From Lysobacteraceae bacterium PS02340 (GTDB lineage Bacteria > Pseudomonadota > Gammaproteobacteria > Xanthomonadales > Xanthomonadaceae), in contig JASCOC010000008.1 of assembly GCA_029959605.1 (NCBI GenBank), positions 98,209-162,208 on the forward strand: a DNA stretch of 64,000 nt. Reading direction: 5' to 3'. The notes beneath the pieces are model-generated. The model was not told the origin of the DNA and ran no database searches. It was given only the letters and a program-made list of their open reading frames with translations. This document shows, piece by piece, positions 10,077-20,590 of the stretch. Position numbers and translations under genes: made by a program. How positions within the stretch are numbered: the first letter of the stretch is position 1; each line of letters opens with the position of its first letter.

Positions 10077-11310
10077 ACGAGGGCGAGTCCCGACAGGACG
10101 CGATCGAGACCGGCCTCGGCGTGCGCACGCAGCTCGGGATCGGTGATCGTCGACAGCGGCTCGCGCACGAATGCGGCGGTCAGCAGGCGCTGGGCATCCG
10201 GCGCCGGCAGGCCGCGCGAACGCAGATAGAACAGCGCGCCCGGATCGAGCTGGCCGACCGTCGCGCCATGCGCGGCCTGCACTTCGTCGGCATGGATCAC
10301 CAGCACCGGCTGGGTGTCGATCTCGGCCGTGGGCGACAGCAGCAGGTTCTTGTTCGACAGGCGCGCGTCGGTACCGTCGGCGCCGGCATCGATGGTGATG
10401 CCGCCATGGAACACGACGCGACCGCGCTGGTCGCCGATGCCGCGCCACTTGAGTTCGCAGCTCGTGTTCTTCGCGATGTGGCGGATGCCCAAGCGCGTGT
10501 CGACATGCGCGCGGCCACCGGCCAACAGCACGCCGTTCGCGGTCAGACGCGCGTCGTCGCCGAGCAGGCGCACGTCGACCTCGTGGCGCGACAGCGCGCC
10601 GCCGGCCTCGACATCGACGCGGGTGTAGACCGATGCAGCCTGCAGCTCGGCGTCGGTGCGCAGGAAGCTGGTCGCGCCGATGCCGCGGTGCTGCAGACGC
10701 ACGTGGTGCAGTTCGGCACGATCCGCGACGCGCAGCGAGATGATGGTGTTGTCGAGATGGCGGTGCGCGCCGGTGTCGAGATGATGTTCGACGAGAGTCA
10801 GCGTCGCACCTTCGCCGAGCACGACGTGGTGGCGCAGATGCCAGGCGAGATCGCCCTCGGCAGGCGCGCCGACGAACACCAGATGCACGGGGGCCTCGAT
10901 GCGGGCGCCGGCATCGACCGAGACCGATGCGCCGTCATGGGCGAGTGCGCCGTTGAGGCGGGCGAACACGGCGTCGTCGCGATTGTCGATGTCGGGCAGC
11001 GTGCCGGCATCGGCGAGCGTGCCGATCGACAGGCCGGCGACGGTGGCGCCCGTATCGGACAGCGCTGCGGACAGCCGACCATTGACGAAGACCAGACGCG
11101 GCGCGGGGATCGCGGCCAGCAGTTCCGGGTCGACAGCGGCATCGGCCTGCGGCGCGACGAAGCTGCGACGTTCCAATGCGCGCAGCGAGGTGTACTTCCA
11201 GGCTTCGCTGCGCGGGCCGGGCAGGCCGGTCGCAAGCGTCGCGTCGAGGGCCGCGCGATGGGCGGCGTCGCCATCGAAGCCGGCGGCAAGAGAGTCGAGC
11301 AGGGCACTCA

Positions 11311-11311
<1 letters not shown>
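10073..11311 (-). CDS. sufD: Fe-S cluster assembly protein SufD
   Basis: The 412-residue SufD-like protein has the right-handed beta-helix sequence pattern and the C-terminal GQLDPGALFYLRSRGLP segment typical of SufB/SufD. SufD pairs with SufB and SufC2 in the scaffold complex and is needed for iron delivery. It starts one base inside the sufC stop and overlaps sufS by 4 bases, a tight coupled operon order sufC-sufD-sufS. Confidence 0.94.
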
Positions 11312-12075
<764 letters not shown>

Positions 12076-12168
12076 GGATGTCGGGATTCGAAAAAGAGAA
12101 AGAGAACCGGCGCGATGACGCTGCGTCGAAGAACGGGTGCATCGCCGGCCCGTGGGCCGGCCGCGGTG

Positions 12169-13626
<1,458 letters not shown>

Positions 13627-13642
13627 GGGGGCTGCCTACTGT

Positions 13643-14113
13643 CTAAGCGCGGGCGAGGCGGGCGTCGATGCGCTTCGCCCCACCGGCGGTGGAAATGGGT
13701 TGAGGACGCGGCGCGTCGTCGAGCATCTGCGCCAGGCTCACGGCGCGCAGCGCATCGGCCACCACGTCGTTGATCCGGCGCCAGTTGCCGCGCACGCCGC
13801 ACTGCTCGGAAATGCCGCACTGACCGTCGTGCAGGCTGCATTCGGTCATCGCGAGCGGCCCTTCCATGGCCTCGACGATCTCCACCAGGCTGATCGCCGC
13901 GGCCTCGCGTGCGAGGCGATAGCCGCCGTTGGCGCCGCGGAAGCCTTCGACCAGACCGGCCTGCGCCAGCGGCTTGAGCAGCTTGCTGACCGTCGGCGCT
14001 TCGAGGCCAGACTGTTCCGCCAGATCGGCCGCACTCATCACCACATGCGGCCGTGCGGCGAGCACGGTCAGGACGACGGTGGCGTAATCGGTGAGCTTGG
14101 TGACACGGAGCAT
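13643..14113 (-). CDS. Rrf2 family Fe-S-sensing regulator of the suf operon
   Basis: The 156-residue protein begins MLRVTKLTDYATVVL, the Rrf2 winged-helix N-terminus, with the wing motif GFRGANGGYRLAR near 58-69. Three cysteines at 92, 99 and 105 (C-x6-C-x5-C) match the [2Fe-2S] ligand set of IscR-type regulators. It is the first gene of the suf operon and most likely senses Fe-S status and represses its own promoter. The start at 14113 is chosen because the conserved Rrf2 N-terminus begins there; a longer frame extends into the promoter. SUF-associated Rrf2 proteins of this kind are known in proteobacteria. Confidence 0.93.
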   Translation of the reverse strand: MLRVTKLTDYATVVLTVLAARPHVVMSAADLAEQSGLEAPTVSKLLKPLAQAGLVEGFRGANGGYRLAREAAAISLVEIVEAMEGPLAMTECSLHDGQCGISEQCGVRGNWRRINDVVADALRAVSLAQMLDDAPRPQPISTAGGAKRIDARLARA

Positions 14114-14151
14114 TGCGGGCGGGGGCGACCGGAGACGCGTCGGATAAAAGC

Positions 14152-14188
14152 GGACCAAAATTGTACGCTTTTGCGTCCGGCAGCTCAA
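14152..14188 (-). promoter_or_regulatory. suf operon promoter with candidate Rrf2 operator
   Basis: On the minus strand, -35 TTGAGC (14183-14188) and -10 TACAAT (14160-14165) are spaced by 17 bases. An imperfect inverted repeat at 14152-14178 (GGACgCAAAA ... TTTTGgTCC on the minus strand) covers the -10. The predicted start near 14153 leaves a leader of about 40 bases before the Rrf2 gene. Confidence 0.65.
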
Positions 14189-14297
14189 TGTGGCGGGCGG
14201 CGGGCGTTCATCGCGGGGCGCGGCGGCGAGGCGCCTGCGCTGGCGGCTCGACGGGTTGTTGGCCACAATGCGGACTCACTCCGCCGTGGAATCCGCA

Positions 14298-14792
14298 ATG
14301 CCCAAGACGCCGAAGAAGCCCAAGACGACGAAGAAGATCGAGGCGCGTCTGTCGAGCATCCACGGCAACGGTGTGTTCGCGACCGAGGCCATCGCCAAGG
14401 GCGAGCGGATCGTCCGCTACAAGGGTCTGCTGCGCACGCACGACGATGTCGATGCCCAGTACGGCGACATCGACGAGGACGGCCACACGTTCCTGTTCAC
14501 GCTCAACGACGACTACGTGATCGACGCGAACGAAGAGGGCAACATCGCGCGCTGGATCAACCACAGCTGCGCGCCGAACTGCGAAGCCGTCGTGCAGGAA
14601 GATCCGAAGGAGCGCCGGCACAAGGACAAGGTCTTCATCGAAGCGACGCGCGACATCGCCGCTGGTGAAGAGCTGGCCTACAACTACGGCATCACCCTCG
14701 CCGAGCGGCACACCCCGAAGCTCAAGAAACTGTGGGGCTGTCGCTGTGGTTCGAAAAAGTGCACCGGCACGATGCTGCAGCCCAAGAAGTAA
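14298..14792 (+). CDS. SET domain protein-lysine methyltransferase
   Basis: This 164-residue protein has a Lys/Pro-rich N-terminus (PKTPKKPKTTKK) and a compact SET domain: IHGNGVFATEAIAKGE (21-36), WINHSCAPNCEA (86-97) and GEELAYNYG (123-131). A post-SET cysteine cluster CRCGSKKC at 148-155 probably binds zinc with C95. SET enzymes transfer methyl from S-adenosylmethionine to protein lysines. Bacterial SET proteins are sporadic but recurrent in Xanthomonadaceae and Chlamydia; substrates here are unknown. Starts at 14190 or 14268 in frame would add non-conserved residues. It diverges from the suf operon. Confidence 0.9.
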   Translation: MPKTPKKPKTTKKIEARLSSIHGNGVFATEAIAKGERIVRYKGLLRTHDDVDAQYGDIDEDGHTFLFTLNDDYVIDANEEGNIARWINHSCAPNCEAVVQEDPKERRHKDKVFIEATRDIAAGEELAYNYGITLAERHTPKLKKLWGCRCGSKKCTGTMLQPKK

Positions 14793-14795
14793 AGC

Positions 14796-14820
14796 TGTCT
14801 TCCGCTGCGGGCGGAAGACA
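14796..14820 (+). terminator. Hairpin after the SET gene
   Basis: A 10-bp perfect stem (tgtcttccgc / gcggaagaca) with a 5-base loop lies 3 bases past the stop codon. There is no T-tract, so factor-independent termination is only possible, not certain. Confidence 0.5.
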
Positions 14821-14927
14821 CCTATGTCCCGCCCCCCAGGGGGAGGGAAGGACCATCGGCGGATGCCGGTGGTGGGGTGAAGGGGCTCTACCGAGAGCCC
14901 CGTGCTCAGGGTCACAGTCAAAAGCAA

Positions 14928-14962
14928 CCCTCACCCCAACCCCTCTCCCGGAGGGAGAGGGG
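14928..14962. repeat. REP-like palindromic intergenic element, copy 2
   Basis: This copy of the element at 4166-4201 has the same ccctcaccccaacccctctc opening and ggagggagagggg close. It lies between the converging SET and lipoprotein genes, 8 bases past the lipoprotein stop. Confidence 0.8.
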
Positions 14963-14970
14963 CTCGAGCG

Positions 14971-15660
14971 TCACGGCGTCGGAGACACTTCCCGCAGATC
15001 CGCCGACGCGATCCGCCACGCGCGTTGCGCGTCGCTGGCGCCGTCGACCATCGCGCGGCGCAGGACGTAGCGGCCTTCGAAACGGCGGCTGCTGCCGTCG
15101 GTCTGTTGGGCGCGCAGCGACACCGGCACTTCGATGAAACGCGAACCCGCGGCGGCTTCGACCGCGCCCGGTGCGCCGATGTCGACCATCACCACCGCCG
15201 TGTCGCCGAAACCGGCCGCGAACTGTTCGGGCGACTGGCCGCTGGCGCGGCCGCCGTCGGACCACAGGGCATAGGCGCGCGCGTAGTCGACCGCATTGAT
15301 CGCGGCGTAATAGGTGCGGATCACCGCCGAGGCTTCTTCGGGCGTCGGCTCGGGACCGGCGACGGCGGTCTCGCCCGGCACGCCGGTGAGACCGGTTTCC
15401 GGATTGTCTTCGAGCGGCAGCAGCGCGCTTTCCTCGATGCCGGCTTCGGGCAGCGGCTGTTCGCCGCCGAGCGGAATGTTGCCGGGCCCCGGCTCTCCGC
15501 TCAGGCCGGTGACGCCGCCCGCGTTCTGTTGCGGCTGCGGCAGCGGACCGTCGGCGGCCTGGCCGGACGCCGCGGCATCCGCACGTGCTGCGTCGCGGTC
15601 GCAGGCACCGAGTGCACACACCAGCGCGAATGCGACGGCCAGCGCGGCGCCGCGATGCAC
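14971..15660 (-). CDS. Lipoprotein with C-terminal NTF2-like domain, unknown function
   Basis: With a GTG start at 15660 the protein has 229 residues and begins with a lipoprotein signal (VALVCALGAC-type lipobox LGAC near residue 20). A low-complexity Ala/Pro/Gly/Glu linker follows to about residue 105, then a folded part (VIRTYYAAINAVDYARAYAL ... RRFEGRYVLRRA ... AWRIASADL) resembling NTF2-like domains. An ATG farther upstream would overlap the preceding gene and bury the signal. The C-terminal half resembles the product of 16770-17312. It is the last gene of a run of envelope genes; function is unknown. Confidence 0.75.
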   Translation of the reverse strand: MHRGAALAVAFALVCALGACDRDAARADAAASGQAADGPLPQPQQNAGGVTGLSGEPGPGNIPLGGEQPLPEAGIEESALLPLEDNPETGLTGVPGETAVAGPEPTPEEASAVIRTYYAAINAVDYARAYALWSDGGRASGQSPEQFAAGFGDTAVVMVDIGAPGAVEAAAGSRFIEVPVSLRAQQTDGSSRRFEGRYVLRRAMVDGASDAQRAWRIASADLREVSPTP

Positions 15661-15670
15661 GATGCCGCGA

Positions 15671-16231
15671 TCAGCGCGCAAGGTGCACCACCACGCGGCC
15701 ATCGGCGATGTCGACGTTGCCGATGCGCTTGCCGGAAGGCAGCTTCGACAGCAGATCGTCATCGAGGCGATACACAGGTTCGCTGCGCGCGTACTCCGAC
15801 AGCAGGCTGTTGACGATGCCGCGCGCGCCGCCCTTGAGCAGCGCATTGGACCCGGGCAGATCGAACTGCAGCAGCTCGGGATCTTCGAGATGCAGGCCGC
15901 GGGTCGCCGGGTCGTAGCGCAGGCCGCTCACCAGCGCGAGACGGCCCGGGCGGTCGTCCGCGGCCACGCCGCCGACTCCGAGATCGAAGTCCAGCCGCAG
16001 CCGGCGATCGCCCTGCGGAATCGTCAGGCGCGGATTGTCGAGCGTCACCGACACCAGCCCGCCGAGCTTGTCGAAGGTGCGCGGGAACCGCGTGTCGAGC
16101 TGGCGCTGCAGCTGCGGCGTGGTGAAAGCGACCTGGTCGTTGAGCCAGGCCGAGACCACACCCAGCGACGTACAGGCGGTGACGACGAGCAGCAGCAGGG
16201 CTGCGGCGGACAACTGCAGGGGACGGCGCAT
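15671..16231 (-). CDS. DUF1439 family lipoprotein
   Basis: The 186-residue protein has a lipoprotein signal with lipobox VTAC at about residue 20, then TPQLQRQLDTRFPRTFDKLG and a pattern of amphipathic strands ending in DGRVVVHLAR. This matches the DUF1439 (YceB-like) family of outer-membrane lipoproteins, which fold like lipid-binding tubular proteins. The next gene starts 10 bases after its stop, so the two are probably co-translated. Confidence 0.8.
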   Translation of the reverse strand: MRRPLQLSAAALLLLVVTACTSLGVVSAWLNDQVAFTTPQLQRQLDTRFPRTFDKLGGLVSVTLDNPRLTIPQGDRRLRLDFDLGVGGVAADDRPGRLALVSGLRYDPATRGLHLEDPELLQFDLPGSNALLKGGARGIVNSLLSEYARSEPVYRLDDDLLSKLPSGKRIGNVDIADGRVVVHLAR

Positions 16232-16297
16232 GGCACGCTCCGGAACGGCGATGGAGGCACCCTACGCAGGCGCCGTGAATACGGGATTAGCGGCGCG

Positions 16298-16732
16298 TCA
16301 GTCCGGCGCAGGCGCCAGCGGCCGGCGGTGCGGCTGCAGCCAGGCGAGCAGCAGGCCGAGCAGCAGCATCGCGATCACGTCGAAGACGATCTGCTTCAGC
16401 GACAGCGTCAGCGGAAACGGCTGGCCTGCATGCGCGAGCAGATGCCAGGGCACGAACGACACCAGCGCGATCGCCAGGCCGAAGCGTGCGCCGTGCCAGC
16501 GCTTGCTGCGATGCGGCGGCGGCAGCCAGCGGTAGAGCCAGGTCATCGCCAGTCCCAGCGACAGATAGGCGAGCAGGATCCAGGCGACCTGCGCGTTCGC
16601 ATCCGCCTGCGGGCGGAACAGATGGGCGAGGGCGAGATAGTCGTCGCGCAGCAGCAGGCCGTGCACGAAAAAGCCCAGCGCCAGCGCGGTGGCGGAGATG
16701 GTGAGGCCGCAGATCCAGAACCGTTTGTCCAT
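16298..16732 (-). CDS. Four-helix integral membrane protein, unknown family
   Basis: This 144-residue protein has four predicted membrane segments: GLTISATALALGFFVHGLLL, VAWILLAYLSLGLAMTWLY, FGLAIALVSFVPWHLLAHA, and IVFDVIAMLLLGLLLAW. The ATG at 16732 starts MDKRFW; a longer frame upstream runs into the next gene. I recognise no enzyme motif. It lies in the same-strand run of envelope genes between an NTF2-like protein and a DUF1439 lipoprotein. Confidence 0.7.
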   Translation of the reverse strand: MDKRFWICGLTISATALALGFFVHGLLLRDDYLALAHLFRPQADANAQVAWILLAYLSLGLAMTWLYRWLPPPHRSKRWHGARFGLAIALVSFVPWHLLAHAGQPFPLTLSLKQIVFDVIAMLLLGLLLAWLQPHRRPLAPAPD

Positions 16733-16769
16733 TGCAGGGTGTCCGAAGAGGCGCGTCGCTCGGCCCAGA

Positions 16770-17312
16770 TTAGCGCTGCGCGGGTGACGGATCGATGGAC
16801 GCCGCGGTGATGCGCCAGGTCTCGCCCTCGCGGCGCAGATCGTAATGCCCGCTGTAGCGGCGCAACGGACCCTGTCCACCGATGCGCAGATGCACCGGAA
16901 TGCGCAGCGCGGTGGGGACCGGCGTGGCGTCGAGTGGCTGTGGCCGTGCGTTATCGACGCGCAAGCCGGTCACGTCTTCGAGCGTGCGCAGGTCCGCTTC
17001 GCCCTGCGATGCGGGGCGGCCGTGGATCCACATTGCATCGGCTTCGCTGCGGTCGTCCTTGAACAGTGCGGCGAGATAGGCGTGCACGGCCGAGACGGCG
17101 TCCTGCATCGCGGCATCGTGCGCCGCCTGCAGTCCGGCACTGGCGGCCGCGGCCGCGGCATCGGGCGATGGGGCGGACGCAGTCGACGCGGCGGCCGGCG
17201 AATCCGGCGATGGCACATCGTCCGCATCGCGGCGCAGGCCTTCCTGCACCGCGACGGCGATGCCGAGCAACACGATGGTCGCGATGACCAGCCACCAGGC
17301 GCGATGCGACAT
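16770..17312 (-). CDS. Membrane-anchored NTF2-like protein, unknown function
   Basis: The 180-residue protein has one N-terminal membrane anchor (AWWLVIATIVLLGIAVAV, residues 5-22), an Ala/Ser/Pro linker and a C-terminal domain (SAVHAYLAALFKDDRSEADA ... RRYSGHYDLRREGETWRIT). That domain resembles the C-terminus of the lipoprotein at 14971-15660 in the positions of Tyr, Trp and Arg residues, suggesting paralogy. The fold guess is NTF2-like. It follows the M23 peptidase gene by 42 bases. Confidence 0.72.
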   Translation of the reverse strand: MSHRAWWLVIATIVLLGIAVAVQEGLRRDADDVPSPDSPAAASTASAPSPDAAAAAASAGLQAAHDAAMQDAVSAVHAYLAALFKDDRSEADAMWIHGRPASQGEADLRTLEDVTGLRVDNARPQPLDATPVPTALRIPVHLRIGGQGPLRRYSGHYDLRREGETWRITAASIDPSPAQR

Positions 17313-17354
17313 CCGGATGTTCCCCTGCGCCGCGTGCGCGGCATCGACCGGATG

Positions 17355-17996
17355 CTAGCGCGCCGCGTCGCCGTTGTCGGCACCGTGTGCACGCAGCAGC
17401 GGCAGCGGGTCGAACGCGCCGTCGCTGGCGTAGAGGCCGTAATGCAGATGCGGCGGCGTGCCGCGCGCGTTTCCTGTGTCGCCGACGACGCCGAGCGCAT
17501 CGCCCGGCCGCACCAGATCGCCGACTTCGAGCAGATCCGCGAAGCCGTCGAGATGCGCATAGTAATGACGCTGCCGGCCCGGGCCCATGACCCACACCTG
17601 CTTGCCCCCGAGGCCGCTTTCGCGCACGCCGACGACGAGGCCGTCGGTCGTACTGCGCACCGGCGTGCCGCGGGGCGCGAAGATGTCGACGCCTTCGTGC
17701 TGGCGGTCGCGTCCGCGTGGCGCGCCGTAGGTGTCGGCGACGCGCGAGGCGCGCACGCCGTCGACCGGCATCGGCAGCGATTCCGGCGCCGGCGCCGCGG
17801 ACAGCGCCGCAATCGCGCGCGGTTTTGCCATGAACGGCTGGTGCCAGGCCCAGTAGCCGGCAGCGGCGAACAGGCCCGCCCAGAACACGAAGCCCAGCGT
17901 GGCGCGCAGCTGCGGCGTGTAATCGCGGCGCGGCGTGCGCACAGGTTTCGGTGCGGCAGGTGGGGTGGAACCGGGTGTGGGATCGGGCTCGGACAT
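17355..17996 (-). CDS. M23 family metallopeptidase (LytM domain)
   Basis: The 213-residue protein has one membrane anchor (ATLGFVFWAGLFAAAGYWAW, 32-51). Its M23 domain carries the zinc ligands H100 and D104 in QHEGVDIF and H183/H185 in PPHLHYG, plus the catalytic-side YYAHLDG near 145-151. All ligands are present, so it is probably an active peptidoglycan endopeptidase in the periplasm. Its neighbours are other envelope genes on the same strand. Confidence 0.9.
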   Translation of the reverse strand: MSEPDPTPGSTPPAAPKPVRTPRRDYTPQLRATLGFVFWAGLFAAAGYWAWHQPFMAKPRAIAALSAAPAPESLPMPVDGVRASRVADTYGAPRGRDRQHEGVDIFAPRGTPVRSTTDGLVVGVRESGLGGKQVWVMGPGRQRHYYAHLDGFADLLEVGDLVRPGDALGVVGDTGNARGTPPHLHYGLYASDGAFDPLPLLRAHGADNGDAAR

Positions 17997-18101
17997 GACG
18001 TCAGCGTCGCAGACCGTGCGCGAAGCCGGAGTCAGTGCAGCGGGTCGCGCAATGCAGAACGACCTGCACGAGGCAGGCCGTCCAGGACAAACGAGACGGG
18101 C

Positions 18102-18743
18102 TCAGCGCGCGTCGGCGTTCGCTTTCACTTCCTGTTCGAGCCGCGTCTTGAGCTCGGGCGCGAGCTTGAGTTGACGCGCGAGTTCGTCGAGGTAGCTGCG
18201 TTCCATGAAGCTGGTCTCGTCGGCGACGAGCACGCTGGCCAGATACATTTCCGACGCGATCTCGGGCGTGGTCGCGGCGCTGGCCACTTCCGCCGGATCC
18301 AGCGGCTTTTCCAGTTCCGCATGCAGCCAGCGCTGCACGTCGGCGCCCTCGTCGATGCGCTTGAACTCGCCTTCGATGACTTCGCGCTCGCGTGCGTCGA
18401 TGTGGCCGTCGGCTTTCGCGGCCGCGACCAGCGCCTTGAGGATCGCCTGGCTGTGGATGTCGACCTGCGGCGCGGGCAGACGGTCGACGGTCTGCGGCGC
18501 GACGGTCGCCGCCCCGGCCTGCTGCTTCTGGTAATCGCCGTAGGCCTTGTACGCCATGACGCCGATCGCGGCGAGGCCGCCATAGGTTGCGACCTTGCGG
18601 GTCTTCTTGTTCTTGCCGAGCAGCAGGCCCAGCGCGCCACCGGTGGCCGCGCCCTTGCCGAAATCCGCATTGAGCAGGCTGCTGCCGGGCTTGCCGCCGG
18701 CCTGCGAAGTGAGCAGATGATTGAGGAAGCCCTGGAAGCTCAT
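18102..18743 (-). CDS. DUF533/TerB-like protein (YebE-like)
   Basis: The 213-residue protein starts with a Gly-rich helix (GGALGLLLGKN) and a short hydrophobic segment (YGGLAAIGVMAYKAYGDYQK). A TerB-like helical domain follows, with LVAAAKADGHIDAREREVI, the acidic EF-hand-like pattern of DUF533. E. coli YebE is a membrane-associated member induced by envelope stress. It leads the run of envelope genes, 105 bases upstream of the M23 gene. Confidence 0.82.
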   Translation of the reverse strand: MSFQGFLNHLLTSQAGGKPGSSLLNADFGKGAATGGALGLLLGKNKKTRKVATYGGLAAIGVMAYKAYGDYQKQQAGAATVAPQTVDRLPAPQVDIHSQAILKALVAAAKADGHIDAREREVIEGEFKRIDEGADVQRWLHAELEKPLDPAEVASAATTPEIASEMYLASVLVADETSFMERSYLDELARQLKLAPELKTRLEQEVKANADAR

Positions 18744-18946
18744 CGTTCGATATCCATCGGTAGGGAGAAAACGGCGCCGAGCATGCGGCGGTCAACGTTC
18801 ACCGGATGTGCACGGTTCGCTTCGCCGGACGAATCGTTCAGAACCGGGTGAGCGTCATGTTCGCAGCAGGCGGGCGAAGACATCGCATCGCGCCGTCCCC
18901 AAACGAAATCGGGGCGGCCCAGCCGTCGGGGGAACCCGCAAACAAA

Positions 18947-18972
18947 ATCGGGACGGCCAAGGCCGTCCCGAT
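18947..18972 (-). terminator. Rho-independent terminator of the HU gene
   Basis: A 12-bp perfect stem (atcgggacggcc / ggccgtcccgat) with a minimal loop lies 23 bases past the HU stop. On the minus strand it is followed by TTTGTTTG. Confidence 0.85.
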
Positions 18973-18995
18973 CGAAAGACACGTAGCGACCTGGA

Positions 18996-19400
18996 TCAGG
19001 CAGCGGCGTCCTTGAGCTTCTTGAGCGGGCGCACCTTGACCTTGACCGAGGCGGGCTTGGCGGCGAACCACTGCTCTTCCTTGGTGAAGGGGTTGATGCC
19101 CTTGCGCTTCGGCTTGGCCGGCACGCTGACCGACGTGATCTTCAGCAGGCCCGGGAGGGTGAACGAACCCGCGCCCTTCTTGCTGATCGAGCCGTGCACG
19201 GCGCCTTCGAGCGCTGCGAACACCGCGCGCACGTCCTTCGCCACGACGCCGGTGGATTCGGCGATGTGTGCGACCAGGCCCGACTTGCTCAGGGCTTCCT
19301 TGATCGGCTTCGGTGCTGCCGGCTTTGCGGCGGCGGCCTTCTTCGGCGCAGCAGCCTTCTTGGCCGGGGCTTTCTTGGTGGGGGCCTTCTTCGTTGCCAT
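18996..19400 (-). CDS. HU family DNA-binding protein with histone H1-like N-terminal tail
   Basis: The 134-residue nucleoid protein has a ~30-residue tail of Lys/Ala/Pro repeats (KKAPTKKAPAKKAAAPKKA) ahead of a full HU fold: LVAHIAESTGVVAKDVRAVF for helices 1-2, and a beta-arm with GINPFTKEE. The C-terminus repeats basic residues (VRPLKKLKD). The arm Asn-Pro that intercalates DNA is present. The ATG at 19400 is the start, because upstream sequence is not conserved in type. Tailed HU proteins are known in xanthomonads; the tail probably adds charge-driven DNA compaction. Confidence 0.93.
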   Translation of the reverse strand: MATKKAPTKKAPAKKAAAPKKAAAAKPAAPKPIKEALSKSGLVAHIAESTGVVAKDVRAVFAALEGAVHGSISKKGAGSFTLPGLLKITSVSVPAKPKRKGINPFTKEEQWFAAKPASVKVKVRPLKKLKDAAA

Positions 19401-19524
19401 GAGCGTGTGGTTCCCTCGTCGAGTGATGATTGAGTTGTCCGGGCCGAGCGAGCCGGCAAGCGGAATGTAGGGCATCGTGGCACGTGCGCCAATAGGAAAC
19501 CGCAAAAAAACAGGGCTTTTGCGT

Positions 19525-19962
19525 TCAGCGGTCCTGGCGCGAAGTGCGGCGACGTGGCGGCCACAGGATCCAGGCGCCGGCGACCAGCAATGCGAGCACG
19601 CTGTAGGCGGCGACGAAAATCCACCACGGCGCCTCGAAAAACAGCACTTTCGACAGCCAGTGGGCGACGAAGGATTCGTCGTAGGTCTGCTGTCCGGCGC
19701 GCGTGCGCAGCCACTGTTCCCAGATCGTCAGCGGGCACAGACGCCCGAGCCAGGCCTGCACGGCGATCACCACGACCAGCGCGACGTGCAGCCAGCGCAG
19801 CCAGCGGCGCCGTATCCAGCGCCAGCCGAGCGGGCCGCCGACCAGCAGCGCGAGCGTCATGCCGACGACGAATACCGCGATGCCGACATGGACTGCGAGT
19901 ACCGCGTCGGCGAGCACGGCAGCGAGGGACGGTGGGAGTGTCATGGCCGGATCATCGTGCAT
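19525..19962 (-). CDS. DUF2784 family membrane protein
   Basis: The 145-residue protein has three to four membrane helices and the DUF2784 hallmark CPLTIWEQWLR near residues 75-85, then YDESFVAHWL and FEAPWWIF. The biochemical role of the family is unknown. A second ATG at 19944 would remove 6 residues; neither start has a strong ribosome binding site. It lies upstream of HU on the same strand with a 124-base gap. Confidence 0.82.
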   Translation of the reverse strand: MHDDPAMTLPPSLAAVLADAVLAVHVGIAVFVVGMTLALLVGGPLGWRWIRRRWLRWLHVALVVVIAVQAWLGRLCPLTIWEQWLRTRAGQQTYDESFVAHWLSKVLFFEAPWWIFVAAYSVLALLVAGAWILWPPRRRTSRQDR

Positions 19963-20059
19963 CCGCCGTCGGCGTGCAGGTGCTGCGTCGCATCACAGGG
20001 ACGCGCGCGTAACGGACGGAGGTCCACCATCCACGATCCAACTCACGAGGAGCACGCAC

Positions 20060-20494
20060 ATGGGTATCGCCCGTCACGCCACCGCCCACTGGACCGGTGA
20101 TCTGAAGTCCGGCAAGGGCACGTTGTCGACGCCGCAGAGCGGCCTGCTGTCGGAGACGCGTTACGCGTTCGGCACCCGTTTCGGCGACGAGAAGGGCACC
20201 AATCCCGAAGAGCTGATCGCCGCCGCGCACGCGGGCTGTTTCACGATGGCGCTGTCGGCGAAGCTCACCGAGGCGGGTTTTCCGCCGGAATCGCTGGACA
20301 CGCGCGCCGACGTCGACCTGTCGATGGACGGCGGTCCGCAGATCAGTTCGATCCGCCTGAAGACCCGCGCCAAGGTGCCGGGCATCGACGCGGCGAAGTT
20401 CCGCGAACTTGCCGATGACGCCAAGCAGAACTGTCCGGTGTCGAAGGCGCTGTCCGCGGTGCCGCTGTCGCTGGACGCCGAACTCGAAAGCTGA
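20060..20494 (+). CDS. OsmC family peroxiredoxin
   Basis: The 144-residue protein carries the two OsmC redox cysteines, C60 in AAAHAGCFTMAL and C125 in KQNCPVSKAL, with GTNPEELIAAAHA before the first. OsmC reduces organic hydroperoxides and is a stress protein. GAGGAG lies about 8 bases before the ATG and fixes the start. It is a single-gene unit, closed by a terminator at 20508-20537. Confidence 0.93.
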   Translation: MGIARHATAHWTGDLKSGKGTLSTPQSGLLSETRYAFGTRFGDEKGTNPEELIAAAHAGCFTMALSAKLTEAGFPPESLDTRADVDLSMDGGPQISSIRLKTRAKVPGIDAAKFRELADDAKQNCPVSKALSAVPLSLDAELES

Positions 20495-20507
20495 GTGATG
20501 ATCGCAG

Positions 20508-20537
20508 AACGCCGCGTCGGGCAACCGGCGCGGCGTT
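20508..20537 (+). terminator. Hairpin terminator of osmC-like gene
   Basis: A 13-bp stem with one wobble pair (aacgccgcgtcgg / ccggcgcggcgtt) and the tetraloop gcaa lies 13 bases past the stop. The tail gtcgtgt is only weakly T-rich. Confidence 0.65.
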
Positions 20538-20590
20538 GTCGTGTCTGGCGGTGTGCTGCCGGCGTAACGTTGCACAGCAGCGCGTGACGC

